From the NCBI GenBank assembly GCA_032164245.1, contig JAVMKO010000021.1, positions 13,460,285 through 13,524,284 on the forward strand: a stretch of 64,000 nucleotides of DNA. The letters are read 5' to 3'. Both the position numbers and the translations under genes were made by a program. The stretch comes from Sternotherus odoratus. Taxonomy: Eukaryota > Chordata > Testudines > Kinosternidae. Of this stretch, positions 23,139 through 35,319 are shown piece by piece. The first letter of the stretch is position 1. Each line of letters opens with the position of its first letter. The notes below the pieces were generated by a model. The model had not been told where the DNA came from. It saw only the letters and a list, made by a program, of their open reading frames with translations, and did not search any database.

Positions 23139-25061
23139 CTCTTTACAAGAGTTACACATCTTCAGCCATTTCCGTGCATCGAAGACAGCCCAAGACTGCA
23201 ATCTTTTAAAAAAGGTAATGGGCCTGGGGTAATTTCCCCAGCCTCCCTGCAATCTTTATCACTGAGGAGGTATTATGTGCAATTTTCAGTTCTAAGTATA
23301 ATCTTGCTCCCAAAGATGACTCTGGACTGTTGCATTGCTTGGGATCCTGTGAATCCAGCTCTGCTTTGGCCCTCCCAAGTGGAGGAAAGAAAAAGGGAAT
23401 ATAACTATGTAGGTTCTGTCTCCAGCTATAATTATCCAGATATAGAGCACACGCCTTCAGAATACACCACATGTAATCTAGGCAAAACCTGCTCCAGTGG
23501 CAAGAATCCTTATGAGAGAGATGAAAAGCTGTAGAGATTTCAGCAAATAGAACAAGACGTGAGCGAAACCCTTAAATGTGTTACCACATAGAACATATGT
23601 TCTGTGAAAAGGGTCCCTGGCAGGTCCCTGGAGACATATTATACCATAGCCTGTCATTTTTCTGCAGTGTTGTCACTGGGAACAAAAATCCACAGCACTG
23701 AAATGTAGAGTCATCATATTAATTGGGCTGGGATTAATTGCTGTTGGGTGGAAGGGAACAAAAGGTTCCCATCCTGTCCAATACATTACCACTCAGAAAA
23801 ACTCTCTGAGTACGAGGGGATTGTGCCACTCGCTCTGGTTGACCAGGGTTCAATGAGGTCAGGGACAGAAGTGGCAGGGAATGGGGGCTATGGGCCAATG
23901 GGATTTATGTTGCCCAGTCAGAAGAGGGAAGGACTCAGACTCTAGATTATTCACTCACTGGCCAGACGGTTCCAGCTCTGGACCAAGGTGCTGGGGGAGG
24001 CTAGAATGATGTGGGACATGAACTGGAGAGGGCTGGGAGGATTAAGTAGCTAACATGCGAATATTCTACGCCCTAGGTACGTGCTAAGTATTATGAACAG
24101 GCTGGCATTTCCAACAGCCGCTCTTTATCTGGAGAGCTCCCAGCAATGAGCCTGGTTGAAATGAGCTCCATCTACTGACCCAGCCGCGCAGCGCTGCTCT
24201 GTTATACAGTCACGGGCAGGACTTGCTTCAAGGAGGTTGTGTTTCACTCTCCAAATGGATTGTACCAGATGAGTGGCTGTACGGAGGGGCAGCATTCAAT
24301 GGCGCTGCCAGCCCTATAATGCTCTTAGCAGAGCAGCGGATGGAGAGGAAGTGCAAAGTTGTGTTAGCAGCAAAATGGAACAGAAAAATCTGGGCAACGC
24401 AGCCTCCACAGTGCTCATAAAATAAAAAAGTGCCTCTCGCGCTACATGCCAGAAGCTATTATCCAGAAAGCAAATCATCCGCAGGAAGGGATGTGACCAG
24501 AGCACGGCTCGTAGGCACAGGGGCCTGCAGCAGCTAATATACCATCATTCACTTAAGCAGAATGCCTGTGTCACAGACAGCCCCGCTGTCTCGTGTGGAT
24601 TTGGAAATACATTTGCAGGCTGGAGAATGCAAACAAGCCTTAATGCTCAATCAGAGGATGTTGAGGAAAACAGAAATGAACATGTCAAGCCAGTTAAGCT
24701 TTGGAACACTTTCCCTAGAAGATGGGCAGAGTGGACTCCGGGAAGCTGTTTAAAAATAGAAGCGAGAGAGAAATCACTTTCCTATTGGTGATATTCTGTT
24801 GCTGATATGCTGTTGGGGGACTTTCACTTTGCTTTTTATAGAATACACTAGAGGAAAGCAAATTCATGTTTCCTCCATTTCAAACCCACTCAACATTTTA
24901 TAGTCTATGAAAATTCAGGGGCTCAAAAGATTGACAATACATTATTGAATTTCTGTCCCAGCTGCGAGGGGCTGCGAATAAAGGAGCAGAGAGAGGGTGA
25001 GGGAGAGATTCTAACGAAAAGAGAAATACAGCGCCTGATTCGCAACTGCTGATCGCCTGAA
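23139..25061. other. unique sequence, no gene seen
   Basis: 24200-24720 and 24760-24960 are repeat-free; the latter is A/T-rich (CTTTTTATAGAATACACTAG near 24832) and might be regulatory. Open frames up to 146 codons lack resemblance to known proteins. Confidence 0.5.
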
Positions 25062-25290
25062 TCCTAGAATCATAGAATATCAGGTTGGAAGGGACCTCAG
25101 GAGGTATCTAGTCCAACCCCCTGCTCAAAGCAGGACTAATCCCAACTAAATCATCCCAGCCAGGGCTTTGTCAAGACCTTAAAAACCTCTAAGGAAGGAG
25201 ATTCCACCACCTCCCTAGGGAACCCATTCCAGTGCTTCACCACCCTCCTACTGAACAAGTTTTTCCTAATATCCAACCTAAACCTCCCCC
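25062..25290 (-). mobile_element. CR1 LINE 3' end, 5'-truncated
   Basis: Starts with TCCTAGAATCATAGAATATC, then GGTTGGAAGGGACCTCAGGA and TCCAACCCCCTGCTCAAAGC; ends within the TATCCAACCTAAACCTCCCC stretch. It is the same subfamily type as the copy at 22.7 kb and about 230 bp long. Confidence 0.93.
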
Positions 25291-25604
25291 AAATACTAGC
25301 CTCACTCCACACCAGGAATTTCTACGCTTATTTTATCACCAAAATCTAATTATCGACATGGGCCAAGGCGCCGTTTGGCAGGGCTGCATCTGAAAGTTCT
25401 GCCAAGAGATCTCTGGCAAACCCAGTGTTGATTCATTCACAGAGCAGATACTGGATACACAATATGGCCTAGGACAGACAGCAAGCAAGCAAACCACTGC
25501 GCCCACGAGCTCCCCCTCCGCTCACTGATTTGTTCTTCCCACCCTCCTTCCTGGTCTCTGTATCTTGGGAGGGGGCTTTTGCTTCCCCCCACCCAGTGCC
25601 TATC
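25291..25604. other. unique sequence, no gene seen
   Basis: Nothing recognised apart from a C-rich stretch near 25583-25592. Confidence 0.5.
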
Positions 25605-25745
25605 TCGTCTGTCTAGACCATGGGCCCTTCATAGCAGAGACTGTCCTTCACCACAAGTTTGTACAGCGCACAGCACAACAGGGCCCTCCCTAATGCTGGT
25701 TGAGCCTTTGGTGTGGTACTGTAGTCGTAGTAATGATAATCTGAT
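25605..25745 (+). mobile_element. MIR/L2-tail repeat, forward
   Basis: TCATAGCAGAGACTGTCCTT, TTGTACAGCGCACAGCACAA, CAGGGCCCTCCCTAATGCTG and GTGGTACTGTAGTCGTAGTA, followed by AATGATAATC, match the L2-type tail in order. Confidence 0.75.
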
Positions 25746-25994
25746 GCAGCATAGGGACAGGCGAGCAGCCCCACTGTATAGATGCCCCATCATCTCCCTT
25801 CCCTGAAGTCTCCCAGCTTTGCTCTGCAGCGGGGACATGCCAATAGGAGAATGCTGCAAGCGGCAGCACAAGGTGTATGCCACAAATGGAACCTGAAATG
25901 AGACGGGAAGAGCTAAACCTGAAGAATAGAAAGGGCAAGGGGAAAAATGATTAAGCCTCAGATCCAGCGATTCAGGTCTCAGATGACAAAACAT

Positions 25995-26170
25995 GAGCAG
26001 CCCCCAGTGCCTATAAATGAATTACAATTCAGTAGCCAGGCTAGCAGAGCTGACGGGGAGAATCATCGTTCTCTTATCATTTCAATTACCTGCTGAAAAG
26101 TGGATCTCACAAAGACAGCGGAAGAGTCACAGGCCCTGTAATATAAAGAGACCAGCTGTCCCTTTACTCA
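25995..26170. promoter_or_regulatory. candidate conserved noncoding element
   Basis: Repeat-free and A/T-rich: CTATAAATGAATTACAATTC near 26011 and TCTTATCATTTCAATTACCT near 26074. Homeodomain and GATA-like cores are present. The stretch 25746-25994 to the left is unremarkable. Confidence 0.3.
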
Positions 26171-26764
26171 GAAAAGGTGAGGGATAAAGACTAAACTTGC
26201 AGGCTCTCGGAACACAAATCAACTCCCGCGGTATTATTGATTGTTCTCCTATTTCAAGCAGGGTGGGAGAGAATATTGGTGTAAAGCAATGTCACCCTGT
26301 CAAATATGGAGTTTTCTGCCTTGATGCAGTTGGCTTTATGCAGACACAGTACTGTCCCCAAACCGACAGAGGGAGTAGCTCCATGGTGCGATCAACACAT
26401 GCATTGTTGCCATTATACAAAGGAAAAATTAATGCACAAGTAGGGATGGCGTCATCGGAGTTGCTTTCATGCTGTCTTTGGAAGGACAATAAGCCCAACC
26501 TGAATGCAATAATTTGAGCCGACCCAATGCTCTGAGTCTGGGCCTGGGGTGCACACAGAGTCTGGGCTCAGATGAAGAGCACCTTCCTTTTGCAGAAATC
26601 TGAGAGATTCCCTCATTCCCTTCCCCATATGGAAAGCTTTGGCTTCAGAAATGATCACACCCAGCATTTTTTGACCAGGGTAAGGTAAGATCTTTGAGGC
26701 CTGCAGGGAGTAGGGAGGTGTTAGGAGATGGGGAAAAGGGAAGTGAGAGGACTCCAGAGGAGGA
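26171..26764. other. unique sequence, no gene seen
   Basis: No repeat or exon was recognised. A 106-codon + frame at 26197-26517 is without resemblance to known families. Confidence 0.5.
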
Positions 26765-27075
26765 AATTCCTCACTAATTAAAATAAAATAAAATACACGT
26801 CATGACTCTTATTTTTATTTTACATAAGCTGTAGAGTTAGCAATTTATAGGGGGAAAAATACACTTTATTTTTCAAATGTACCAGCAATAATGCATAATT
26901 GAGGGCCCTGTCTACTTTCTGTATAGACTGCACTATAATTTAAAGGACAATAAAGTTTGGGCCATAATACCATTGCCACAATAAATTAAATAGGGCTGTC
27001 GCTACTCAGAACAGGAATGATTATTCTGGGTTCCTAATGAGATGCCTGCATATTGCTTATTTGAGCTGTTGATGC
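26765..27075. promoter_or_regulatory. candidate conserved noncoding element
   Basis: Strongly A/T-rich, repeat-free block. Notable words are CACTAATTAAAATAAAATAA near 26772, GCATAATTGAGG near 26892, TAAAGGACAATAAAGTTTGG at 26941-26960 (SOX-like core) and CACAATAAATTAAATAGG near 26978. The abrupt return to G/C-richer sequence near 27075 fits a bounded element. Confidence 0.4.
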
Positions 27076-28719
27076 AGCCAGCTGAGATAGCACTTCCCCC
27101 CTAGCCCTTGGTTTTTTGTTTACTTTTGCAATGAAATACTTTCTGCTCCTGCCAAAGGGGCATCTATTACCCCGTATCTACGTGGGTAGCATAGTAGGCT
27201 GTGCAGACAAACCATTCTAATACCAGGAGACTTGACAGCACACCACAGAACTACTGCTGTCTAGGCTGTACTCAACAAGGCATACACAGACTCCTTCCCC
27301 GCTGGCCGACTGCAGTGAAGGCAAAGGGACAGGAGGGTTCATGCACTTCTGAAAAAGGAAACTGCCCTGGAAGAAACCAGGGGACAGTGCAGCCCAGAGA
27401 GCTCACTCCTCAGGAGCCAGACAGTATTAGCTCCAGCCGGACATGCTGGTCACTTTATGCCACTGTTCTGTGACATCTTCCTCTTTCATATGGAGCCCAC
27501 AGAATCCCTGCTGGCTCCCCAGGTGCTCTTGAAGTCTCACTGATTCCTTGGGAGTTGCATTCCTCTTTCCTCCTGCTTTGTAGAGCCAGGAGAACCTGAT
27601 TTCCTGGCCTCTGCTCCCACTGGCTGGATTGCCCACTCTGGGACCTGTGCTGTCCTGCCCCCAATTCTCTGGGCTAAATCCACAGCCCATCTGGGAGTGC
27701 AAGAATGCAGACCCAGGATAGGGGCACATTTCACAGAGGATCCATATGGGAATGAGCCTCAGGAAGTTATTATTTAAACACACACACACTTGCCAAAGCA
27801 CATAACATGGAAAGAGGAGCAGATTGGAATAAACCTCACATCAGGAAGCCTAGCGGAAGTTTCCAATGCATTGCTGGAAAGGACAGCTGCTTGGATATTA
27901 GTAGGAGCTTGGGTTTTAAACAGGATTAGGGTCCAGATTTATAAAGGTATTTAGGTGCCTAAATAGATCATGTGATCAGGAAAGATACAGAGTCTGGAAC
28001 AAAGAGTGGAATAGATGTTTTGAAATGATATTAATGTTCCCCCTTTTCTATTTACATTTCTCAAATGAAACCCGTCTCATTAAAATTCCTTGGCTATGTA
28101 ACCTCAGATGTATTCACTGCTCCTCTCTCTCTATTCCATTAGCATCTTATCTGCTTCTGAACACCATGACCACTCTGTGTTCACTCAACCAACTTCGCGT
28201 TCTCATGACAGTATCCACAGACAGAGGCAGCCCTGATGGAAATAAGGCATTTAAATCACCACAGAACCATAAAGTTAATGGCAGCAACCCCAAATTTATT
28301 AACCTTCTACCCATTTCTCAGCAGGCTCAAAATCTGTTTCCCTGTGGTGTCAGCAATGCTGGTAATTATTGAATTACAAGGAGACTTCCTCCAAACATCT
28401 TTGTTTTGTATTTCTTTGCCCTTTTATCCTTTTACTTCCTTTCCTGGATACTAGAAATGTGAAGACTCTTCTCCGAGAGAGCTGACTATTACAGGTTTGT
28501 ATTTGCTGAGGCAGTATTACATCTGATTTTTTTTAAAGTGGATGTTCTATGCGGAATGAGTCCCTCTTTCCCACACAGAATACAATATGATAAATGCCTG
28601 CAACAGAAGAAGTATCCTTCAGATTTCAAGAGGTCAGTAAACCAATGACAAAGCCCTCACTAGAATTATATATTGACACAATCTCAATTTGCAGAGAAGC
28701 TAGTGGGGCCTTAAAGAGA
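27076..28719. other. unique sequence with a small MITE scrap
   Basis: A (CA)5 run lies at 27779-27789. The stretch 27936-27972 (AGGTATTTAGGTGCCTAAAT) matches a fragment of a common GATTTTCAAA/TTAGGTGCCTAA-type reptile MITE. No gene was recognised. Confidence 0.5.
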
Positions 28720-28905
28720 TGCTGTTAAATGAAAATTCATATATTTTAAAAACTAGTCTTTACATGCATTACTGATCATTTCCATTTTTAACAATCTTAA
28801 TTTTAATCATTTATTCTGATTGAAAATAGAGATGATAAAAAATAGATACAAACTTTTGCAGGAATTTGGGCAAATTGAAAAACATCTTCAGGAGTAAATG
28901 GGATA
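28720..28905. promoter_or_regulatory. possible conserved noncoding element
   Basis: Very A/T-rich and repeat-free, with TAACAATCTTAATTTTAATC near 28788 and ATTTATTCTGATTGAAAATA near 28809. The call rests only on composition. Confidence 0.22.
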
Positions 28906-28996
28906 GAGAATCCATGGATTGGACTCATCTTCCCAAGTGCTCTGCTGGTGAATAAACTACACAGGGAAACCAATGGCTGTTACTAGCTAATCTCAT

Positions 28997-29320
28997 TTAG
29001 ATTGTAAACCTTTAAATGAAGGGATACGGTATTCTTGTGTTTTCTGTGCTGTGCCTAACTCACTTCTGAAGCCACAAACAACATCCATACACATGTACAA
29101 AGCTTTACCCAGGTATTTGCATGGTTCCCATCCCTTCCCTCAGAATGTCTCTAAACGATTTATGGCCTTAGCCTCATGCAGGGAACGATCCCATTTTACA
29201 GATGGGGAAATAGAAGTCCAGAGAACATGAGAGACTTGTCCAAGGAACCTTAAGGAGTCTTTGGGAGAACTGGGAATTGAAGCCAACACCTGAGTTTAGT
29301 GTCCAGCCCCTGACCCACCA
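28997..29320. mobile_element. degraded MIR/L2-tail pieces, mixed orientation
   Basis: 28997-29065 looks like a forward L2 tail (TAGATTGTAAACCTTTAAAT). 29185-29320 is a reverse MIR: CATTTTACAGATGGGGAAAT, GACTTGTCCAAGGAACC and GAGAACTGGGAATTGAAGCC. They may be two independent copies. Confidence 0.65.
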
Positions 29321-29689
29321 GACAAATTCTGTCTGTAGAAAATAGTTCAAAATAAACTTACTCTAGACTTAAAATGTAAAAGTGCATTGTACGGAATAAG
29401 TGACCAAACAGCCGGACTTACAGGATGTTACACCATGTGCAGCCACAGAAATAAAACGGCCACTATAGAAGAAGAAGAAAAAAAAACAGGTGTGTTTTCT
29501 CAGCAAAATCATGAGTGACAAATGCCTGAAAATGTGGCTAATTTGCCTCAGTGGAGAGAGGAAAGAGAATAATCTTCTGAAGCAATGCTCAGGGCACAAA
29601 CTGGGGTGAAGGGGTTTGTTCTCAGGGGTTTGGTGCTACTTTCCATTTTGTAAACGAAGATCATTCAGGATATGTATAAAAGCCCCTGT
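29321..29689. other. unique sequence, no gene seen
   Basis: A purine tract with GAAGAAGAAGAAAAAAAAAC lies at about 29467-29486. No gene was recognised. Confidence 0.5.
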
Positions 29690-30040
29690 ACCATCTATCA
29701 GTTGTAAGAAGCCACCTATGTCAGTAATTAGCATCTCCCTCTTGTAATGATGATGTTAGTGTTCCACTGTAACACACAGCATTAACAAGATATAGAGCAC
29801 AGTGACAGGGTCAGGTAATTGTGCCTCTTATTAGTGGAAGCAAATAGGGCCCTGCTATTGCAGATCGCAGGAGCATTGTTAAAGTAACACATATTGCAAG
29901 GAAAAGCAGAAAGAAATCTGTTACCATAAATTACATTTCAAATTCCTTAGTGCCAGTTTGAATAAGAAAGTCAAACATGCTGGTGCATTTGTGAACAGCT
30001 TTTCATAAAAGCACTTTTATTGTTAAAAATAATATGAGAG
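29690..30040. promoter_or_regulatory. candidate conserved noncoding element
   Basis: A repeat-free block with GTCAGTAATTAGCATCTCCC near 29719, TCAGGTAATTGTGCC near 29812, ACCATAAATTACATTTCAAA near 29922 and CACTTTTATTGTTAAAAATA near 30012. Evenly spaced TAAT cores and SOX/FOX-like words over 350 bp suggest an enhancer. Confidence 0.38.
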
Positions 30041-32399
30041 CGAGACAGAGAGACATTTCATCATTTCCTTCACTGTTTTGACTAGGAAACGTAGAGGTGC
30101 TTATGTGTTGGCTAATACAAAGGTTTCCTGGTATGCTGAAGGTTTCCTTGGTGAACGCTTGGTGTCAAATGCTGGCTCTGTCTCTGCTGTACCCAGCCAG
30201 AGAAGACGGTGCACCCCTCCTTTTGAGATTAGGACTCTTCTTTGAGAATGAAGACAGTGGAGAGGGCTGGTTGCCACAGTACAAAGGCCCGTGTTGGTGT
30301 TAAATACCTTTCATTACTCGCTATGGGAGAAGCGAGTGTTAACACTCAGCAAGGAGTTAAGATGGACACACACACAATCCTGCTGTGTGAGCTTTGTGTC
30401 TCTTCAGTGCCTTGAAGAGTACATGCGCCTGGTATAACAGAACTTCCTCCTAAGCATGCCAGAAACTCACCCTGCCTCCCCCAGAATCTTTATCAACCAC
30501 TCAGAAATGGCCACCATATCACAGTCCTATTTCTGCCTTAGCCCCTCCATATACACAGCAAATCTTGTCTTGAGTGACCACTCCAGAGAGACGCACTCCC
30601 TGGTTGCTTAGCAGAGAGGTGAGCTTCCTGAGCGCGTCATGGAATCATACTCAGCAAGTTGGGGGACACTTTGGGGTGCCCTCACATATGGCTTCAGGGG
30701 CACAGGAGGAAAATCCAGAGACCAAATGCCTGGCAGTCACATTCCCTGGAATTCATGTCCAGGCCAGGCGGTTGCACATGGTGAAATTCTGGGCACATTT
30801 TGCAGAGTAGATTTAATGTTTGCTTTTGTTTTAGTGGGCAGAAAACCCCTTATGGGAAATCAAATAGAAAACCCGTAACTTTTCTATAGGGTTTTTAAAA
30901 CAAATCTGCAGACATCTATAAAGAGGATATAATGCTCTGCAAAAGGTAGGGGGCGGGATGGAGATGCATGACAGTATGGCTTAACAATTCTATAGAAAAG
31001 TCATCACACTATACTCTGGCTGGTGGAAGTCTCACTGATTTCCTTCCTATCCGTTCCATAGGAATGTTCCAAAAAAGAATGCAAATGCCAAAAACCAGGA
31101 TGAGGAAGAGAGCATAGTAATGAAGTTGACTTCTCCTTCCATCTTTCTGGATGTGAAGAAGGTGAACTCCATGCACATGGTTTGCTATAAAGGAGGCTTT
31201 CAAATGAGATCTTAAAATGCCAATGGTCTGTGAATTCCTCAGCAAGACTGCAGGGCTGGTAGTTCTGTTTGGGAGACTCTGCTTTTGCCCCTTTGCCCTG
31301 GACAAAAAGTTTCCTCCCTTCTCTGTTCTTTAGCCTTCTGGCTGCTGTTCCTGAGGCAGAGGTGGAGGTTTTTCAGCGCTGCTGGATGTCTGCAATGTGT
31401 TTGAAATGCTTTGGGATTCTTCAGCAGGAAAGGTACATGTGTGTAACTGATCCTGTTCGGTTCTCATCTGGGTCACGATTGAGCTAGAACTTTTCTTCTC
31501 TAAGGCAGGAATTTTTTATTCCCCCTCACATCTGTTTTCCCCAATTAGATCCCAGCAATGATGGAATTAGCATACAGAATGGCAGACAAAACCCGGCTCA
31601 GAACGCTTTTAACCGTCCTTTCAAGAGATTCAGCTCTGTCCCTTTCAATTAGCTTTTTGGTTTTCTCTACGTTAATTGTGAAGTTGTTTGCCTGGCAGTG
31701 TTGTAAAAACCAAGAAAGAAAAGAATGAGGCAGAAGCCAAAGCATGTAAATTATTTGGGATGCTGCACATGTCCACAGGGAACCCAGGAGAAAGCTGTTA
31801 ACATCAAAGAACTCAGGACCCAGAGAAAACTTTGGAGTAAATTCGAACCCAGCCTAATTCTCACAAATCCTGGTCACATCCCCTTAACTCCAGATACCTC
31901 CTCATTCCTGCCCATTAATACTCCAGCCTGCATGTTCATAATCTGCCATCACATTCTAGCAATCAGGGCCAGCTCAGAAATGGTTCCAGTGTTCCCCTGC
32001 TCTCTCTCGCTCATCCTTCTCCCAATCCCAGAGGATCTTCCTCTGCTCCCAACACCCACTGTTTTACTCAGTTCCTTCCCTTCCCATAGACCCTCCCCAA
32101 ATCCATTTCCCTCATCCCTCTTGGCTCCCAGCAGGGCCTGCAACCGTACCAGGATACATTAGGCCCCGTCCTCTCTCTTCTCAGTTCTGGCCATCTGCTC
32201 TGTTGGAATCTAACCTACTTTAGGACTTCCCCCAGGTCAGTTGGCACTGACCCACAGAGGGTCATGAAGTCTGAAGGCAGCAGCAGCAAGTTCCCAAGAT
32301 GAAATTCAGCAGAGATGAATGAGTCACGCAGGAGGAAGAAGGGGAAGCTAATCAATCAAATGGTTTCCAACCCAATAATTGGGGGTCGGGTTCAGTTAT
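30041..32399. other. mostly unique; weak LINE-like trace at 31.5-31.7 kb
   Basis: The minus strand at 31545-31745 translates to a stretch reading FLQHCQANNFTINVEKTKKL, which resembles the 'N-L-x-LN-x-x-KTK' helix that follows the catalytic core of several non-LTR reverse transcriptases. It is too short and degraded to place. Pyrimidine-rich sequence fills 31990-32110. Confidence 0.45.
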
Positions 32400-32600
32400 C
32401 ACTACTGGAGCACCCTGCTTTGCAATTCTTTATACAAACAGCAAGAGACAATCTCTGCCCTCCAAACCTTAGTATACAAGACAGGCAGAGAAAGAGGCAT
32501 GGTAACTTGTCCAGAGTCCCACCATAGGTCATTGGCAGAGCAGGAATTAGAACCCTGCTGTTCTTTGCGCCATGTGCTAACTGACTAAGCAGTTCTTAGT
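32400..32600 (-). mobile_element. MIR/L2-tail SINE, reverse
   Basis: GGAGCACCCTGCTTTGCAAT, AAGAGACAATCTCTGCCCTC, GCATGGTAACTTGTCCAGAG, ATTGGCAGAGCAGGAATTAG and AACCCTGCTGTTCTTTG appear in the expected order for a reverse MIR with L2-type tail. Confidence 0.75.
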
Positions 32601-32784
32601 GAACGAGTCACAGAAATGTCTACTGGAAAGGATTCAAACACTCTTCTATCCTGATAGACTGATAATGTAGTAAAGCAAAACAACTAAGAGATCCTGGAAA
32701 GTGAGGGGAAGGAAGCACAGATGTGAGGGTGAGTCACAGAAACGCAGTTTGAGATTAATCGCTCCACACTGCAACAGCTAGGAA

Positions 32785-33612
32785 AATGAAAATGGCCATA
32801 CTGGGTCAGACCAATGGTCCATTTAGCTGAGTGTCTCTGACAGTGGCTTAAGGGGGAGAATACAGAATAGGGCACTTGGAGTGATCCATCCCCATCTTCC
32901 CCTCACGGTTTCTGTCAGAAATTTAGGGTCACCCTGAGCATGAGGTTGCCTACCTGATCATCTTGGCTAAGAACCATTTATGGAACTATCCTCCCATGAA
33001 CTTATCTAGTTCTTTTTAAAAACCAGTTATATTTTGACCTTTACAACATCCTCTGACAATGAGTTCCACAGATTAGTTATGTGTCGTGTGAAAAAGTACT
33101 TCCTCTTGTTTCTGTTACAATTGTCTATTGTACAATTTCTGTTGTACAATTTCTATTGTACAATGTTTCTGTTACCATTGTAAATTGTCTATTAATTTCA
33201 TCAGGTGAGCCCTAGTTATTGTGGTGTGGGACGGGGTAAATAACACTTCTTCAGTCACTTTTTCCATGCCATTCATGATTTTATAGACTCTATAATATCT
33301 CATCCTTAATTGTCTCTTTTCTAAGATGAACAACCCTAGTCTTTTTAGTCTCTCCTTGTATGGAAGCTGTTTCATACCCTTGAACATCTTTGTTGCCCTT
33401 CTCTGAACCTTTTCCAGTTCTACTATATCCTTTTTGAGATGGGGGGACCAAAACTAGCTACAGTATTCAAACTGTGGGAGCACCAAGGACTTACATAGTG
33501 ATATTTTCTGTCTTATTTTCTATCCCTTTCCTAAGTTTCCAGCATTCTGTTAGTCTTTTGGACCACAGTCACACACCCAGCTGAAGTTTTCAGAGAACTA
33601 TCCAGGATGATG
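32785..33612 (-). mobile_element. CR1 LINE 3' portion, about 825 bp
   Basis: Begins with GCCATACTGGGTCAGACCAA, the 3' end of a second CR1 subfamily. The minus frame at 33172-33387 encodes MFKGMKQLPYKERLKRLGLF, ILEKRQLRMRYYRVYKIMNG and the downstream ORF2 C-terminus. A local expansion of TCTATTGTACAATTT-type units (about 33118-33165) lies within it. It is 5'-truncated and inactive. Confidence 0.93.
33118..33165 (-). repeat. short 15-bp-type repeat inside the CR1
   Basis: Three variants of a (C)TRTTGTACAATTT unit follow one another. The word is absent from other CR1 tails here, so it arose in situ after insertion. Confidence 0.7.
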
Positions 33613-33689
33613 GGAGAACTCTCTAGCCCTCTATCCTTTATGGGTCAGCTGATTAAGTGACTGTATGGCAGTGTTCCCTATTATAGCCT

Positions 33690-34060
33690 AAACTAATGCA
33701 TTATGTCTTTGTTATGTTAATGTCATACCACTGCACAATTTAAATAGCACTTCCAGAAAAATTAAGTATGTTCATTGACACAATGAAATGTTTTCACCCT
33801 CCATGTAACCTTCACAGTTTCTGTACAAAATCTATCAGTCAGTAAACTATTCATCTGCGAATGCTTACCAATTATTATGCTAATGCATTACAATACATTA
33901 CAGTGAATTCTTTTTAAATGCCAGGAAATGCAGCTGTCTGGCAATCTACCTCACCATATTATGGAGCTATCAATAAACAACATAATATTTGCAACTGGAT
34001 TTTGACTGCATTGTTAGAGTTATGCAGATTTTTTTTTATAATTTGATATTATGAAGTAGT
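33690..34060. promoter_or_regulatory. candidate conserved noncoding element
   Basis: A/T-rich, repeat-free, with CAATTTAAATAGCACTTCC near 33736, AATTATTATGCTAATGCATT near 33870, and CTATCAATAAACAACATAAT near 33967 (FOX-like). A T9 run follows at 34030. Confidence 0.3.
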
Positions 34061-35319
34061 CCAGAACACACAGGAAACAAGACAGATATCTACATACAGA
34101 GTACAGTAAGCATTGTCATAGGGAACTTCATTGTGACTGTAGCACAGTGTACCTACCATATGAAGGGTATTGTGTATCCATATGAATGAATACACACAAA
34201 TACTCCCGCACAACATATGACAAATCACCTTTATGGAACTGGATGATACCAAGTCTTAGCTACTATTTCTCACTGGATATAGTCTATAAGCCCAGAGAAT
34301 CATCTAAACTATGCTATCTAGAGTATCAATAGTTCAGAATAATGAGATTCCTTACACAATGCACCATGATTGCTTCCAGCTATAAAAGGGGACCATCTAT
34401 TTCATCACTTGTTTTAGGAGCTGCTTGGTGTTCAGATGATTTTTGTCATACCATATGTAGTTGGATAATGAGATTGAAAACTGATTAATTATCCAGAATT
34501 AATATTTTTGGTTGGGACAAAGAATATCTGAATTCAAATATTTGGAATTGGAGTGGATTGTTAATAAATTGACTCTCAGGGGAAGATTCACCACATCTAA
34601 ATACCCACAAATGTTTAAATATACTATGCAGATTTTATGAGCAGCATACCTGTGTCTGTGCACAGACGCATAACACCTCGCAGCTACACAGAGATATACT
34701 AGTTTGTAGTTTACATAAATTTACATACAGTGAGATATTTTTAAACATTTGCAGCTGCACAATACTTCATTGAAACCATTTATTCCCCTGTAGCATGGTG
34801 CAGAATATAGAAAAGAAAATATGCATACATTAGAGCAGCTCAGCCCCCAGGAAAACTTTGACAGTCGCAAAGCTGGGAATCTGTAGGGTACCCTTGCTCT
34901 CCCCCACCGGCCTGGCTGTGCACAGAGCACTGGGCATGCAGCAAACATATAAACACAAAAAAGCCCACCCCTGACGCAAAGGAAAATGCCAGTGTCTCAA
35001 AGGAGGAAATGTCGAGGGCTGGATCATGGTACCATCATAGCACGGGTCACTCGGGAATCGAAGTGGGTGACTTTAAATTCAGGACTGAAATGGCACCTTT
35101 TAAGCCTCACAGACACTGGAGACATGAAGTGATGTCCCTCGAAACACATTTTGCCAGTTATGTTAAAACAAAGAACTGATTCCGGAGACAGAGGTGGCGG
35201 ATCTGAGGGTGTGTGATCTCTGATGGGTGCTTCAGCATCACTGCAGTACAAGAAATAATCGATCAAGTGGCCCTACCGTGGCCCACCACAAGGGCGGGTG
35301 GGGAAAACGGCTTTCCCGT
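34061..35319. other. unique A/T-rich sequence, no gene seen
   Basis: 34260-34800 is A/T-rich with scattered TAAT cores and might also hold regulatory elements. No repeat family or exon was recognised. Confidence 0.45.

Noticed and set aside
31725..32162. 145-codon + strand frame rich in Pro, Leu and Ser
   Set aside because: It reflects the pyrimidine-rich tract at 31990-32110.
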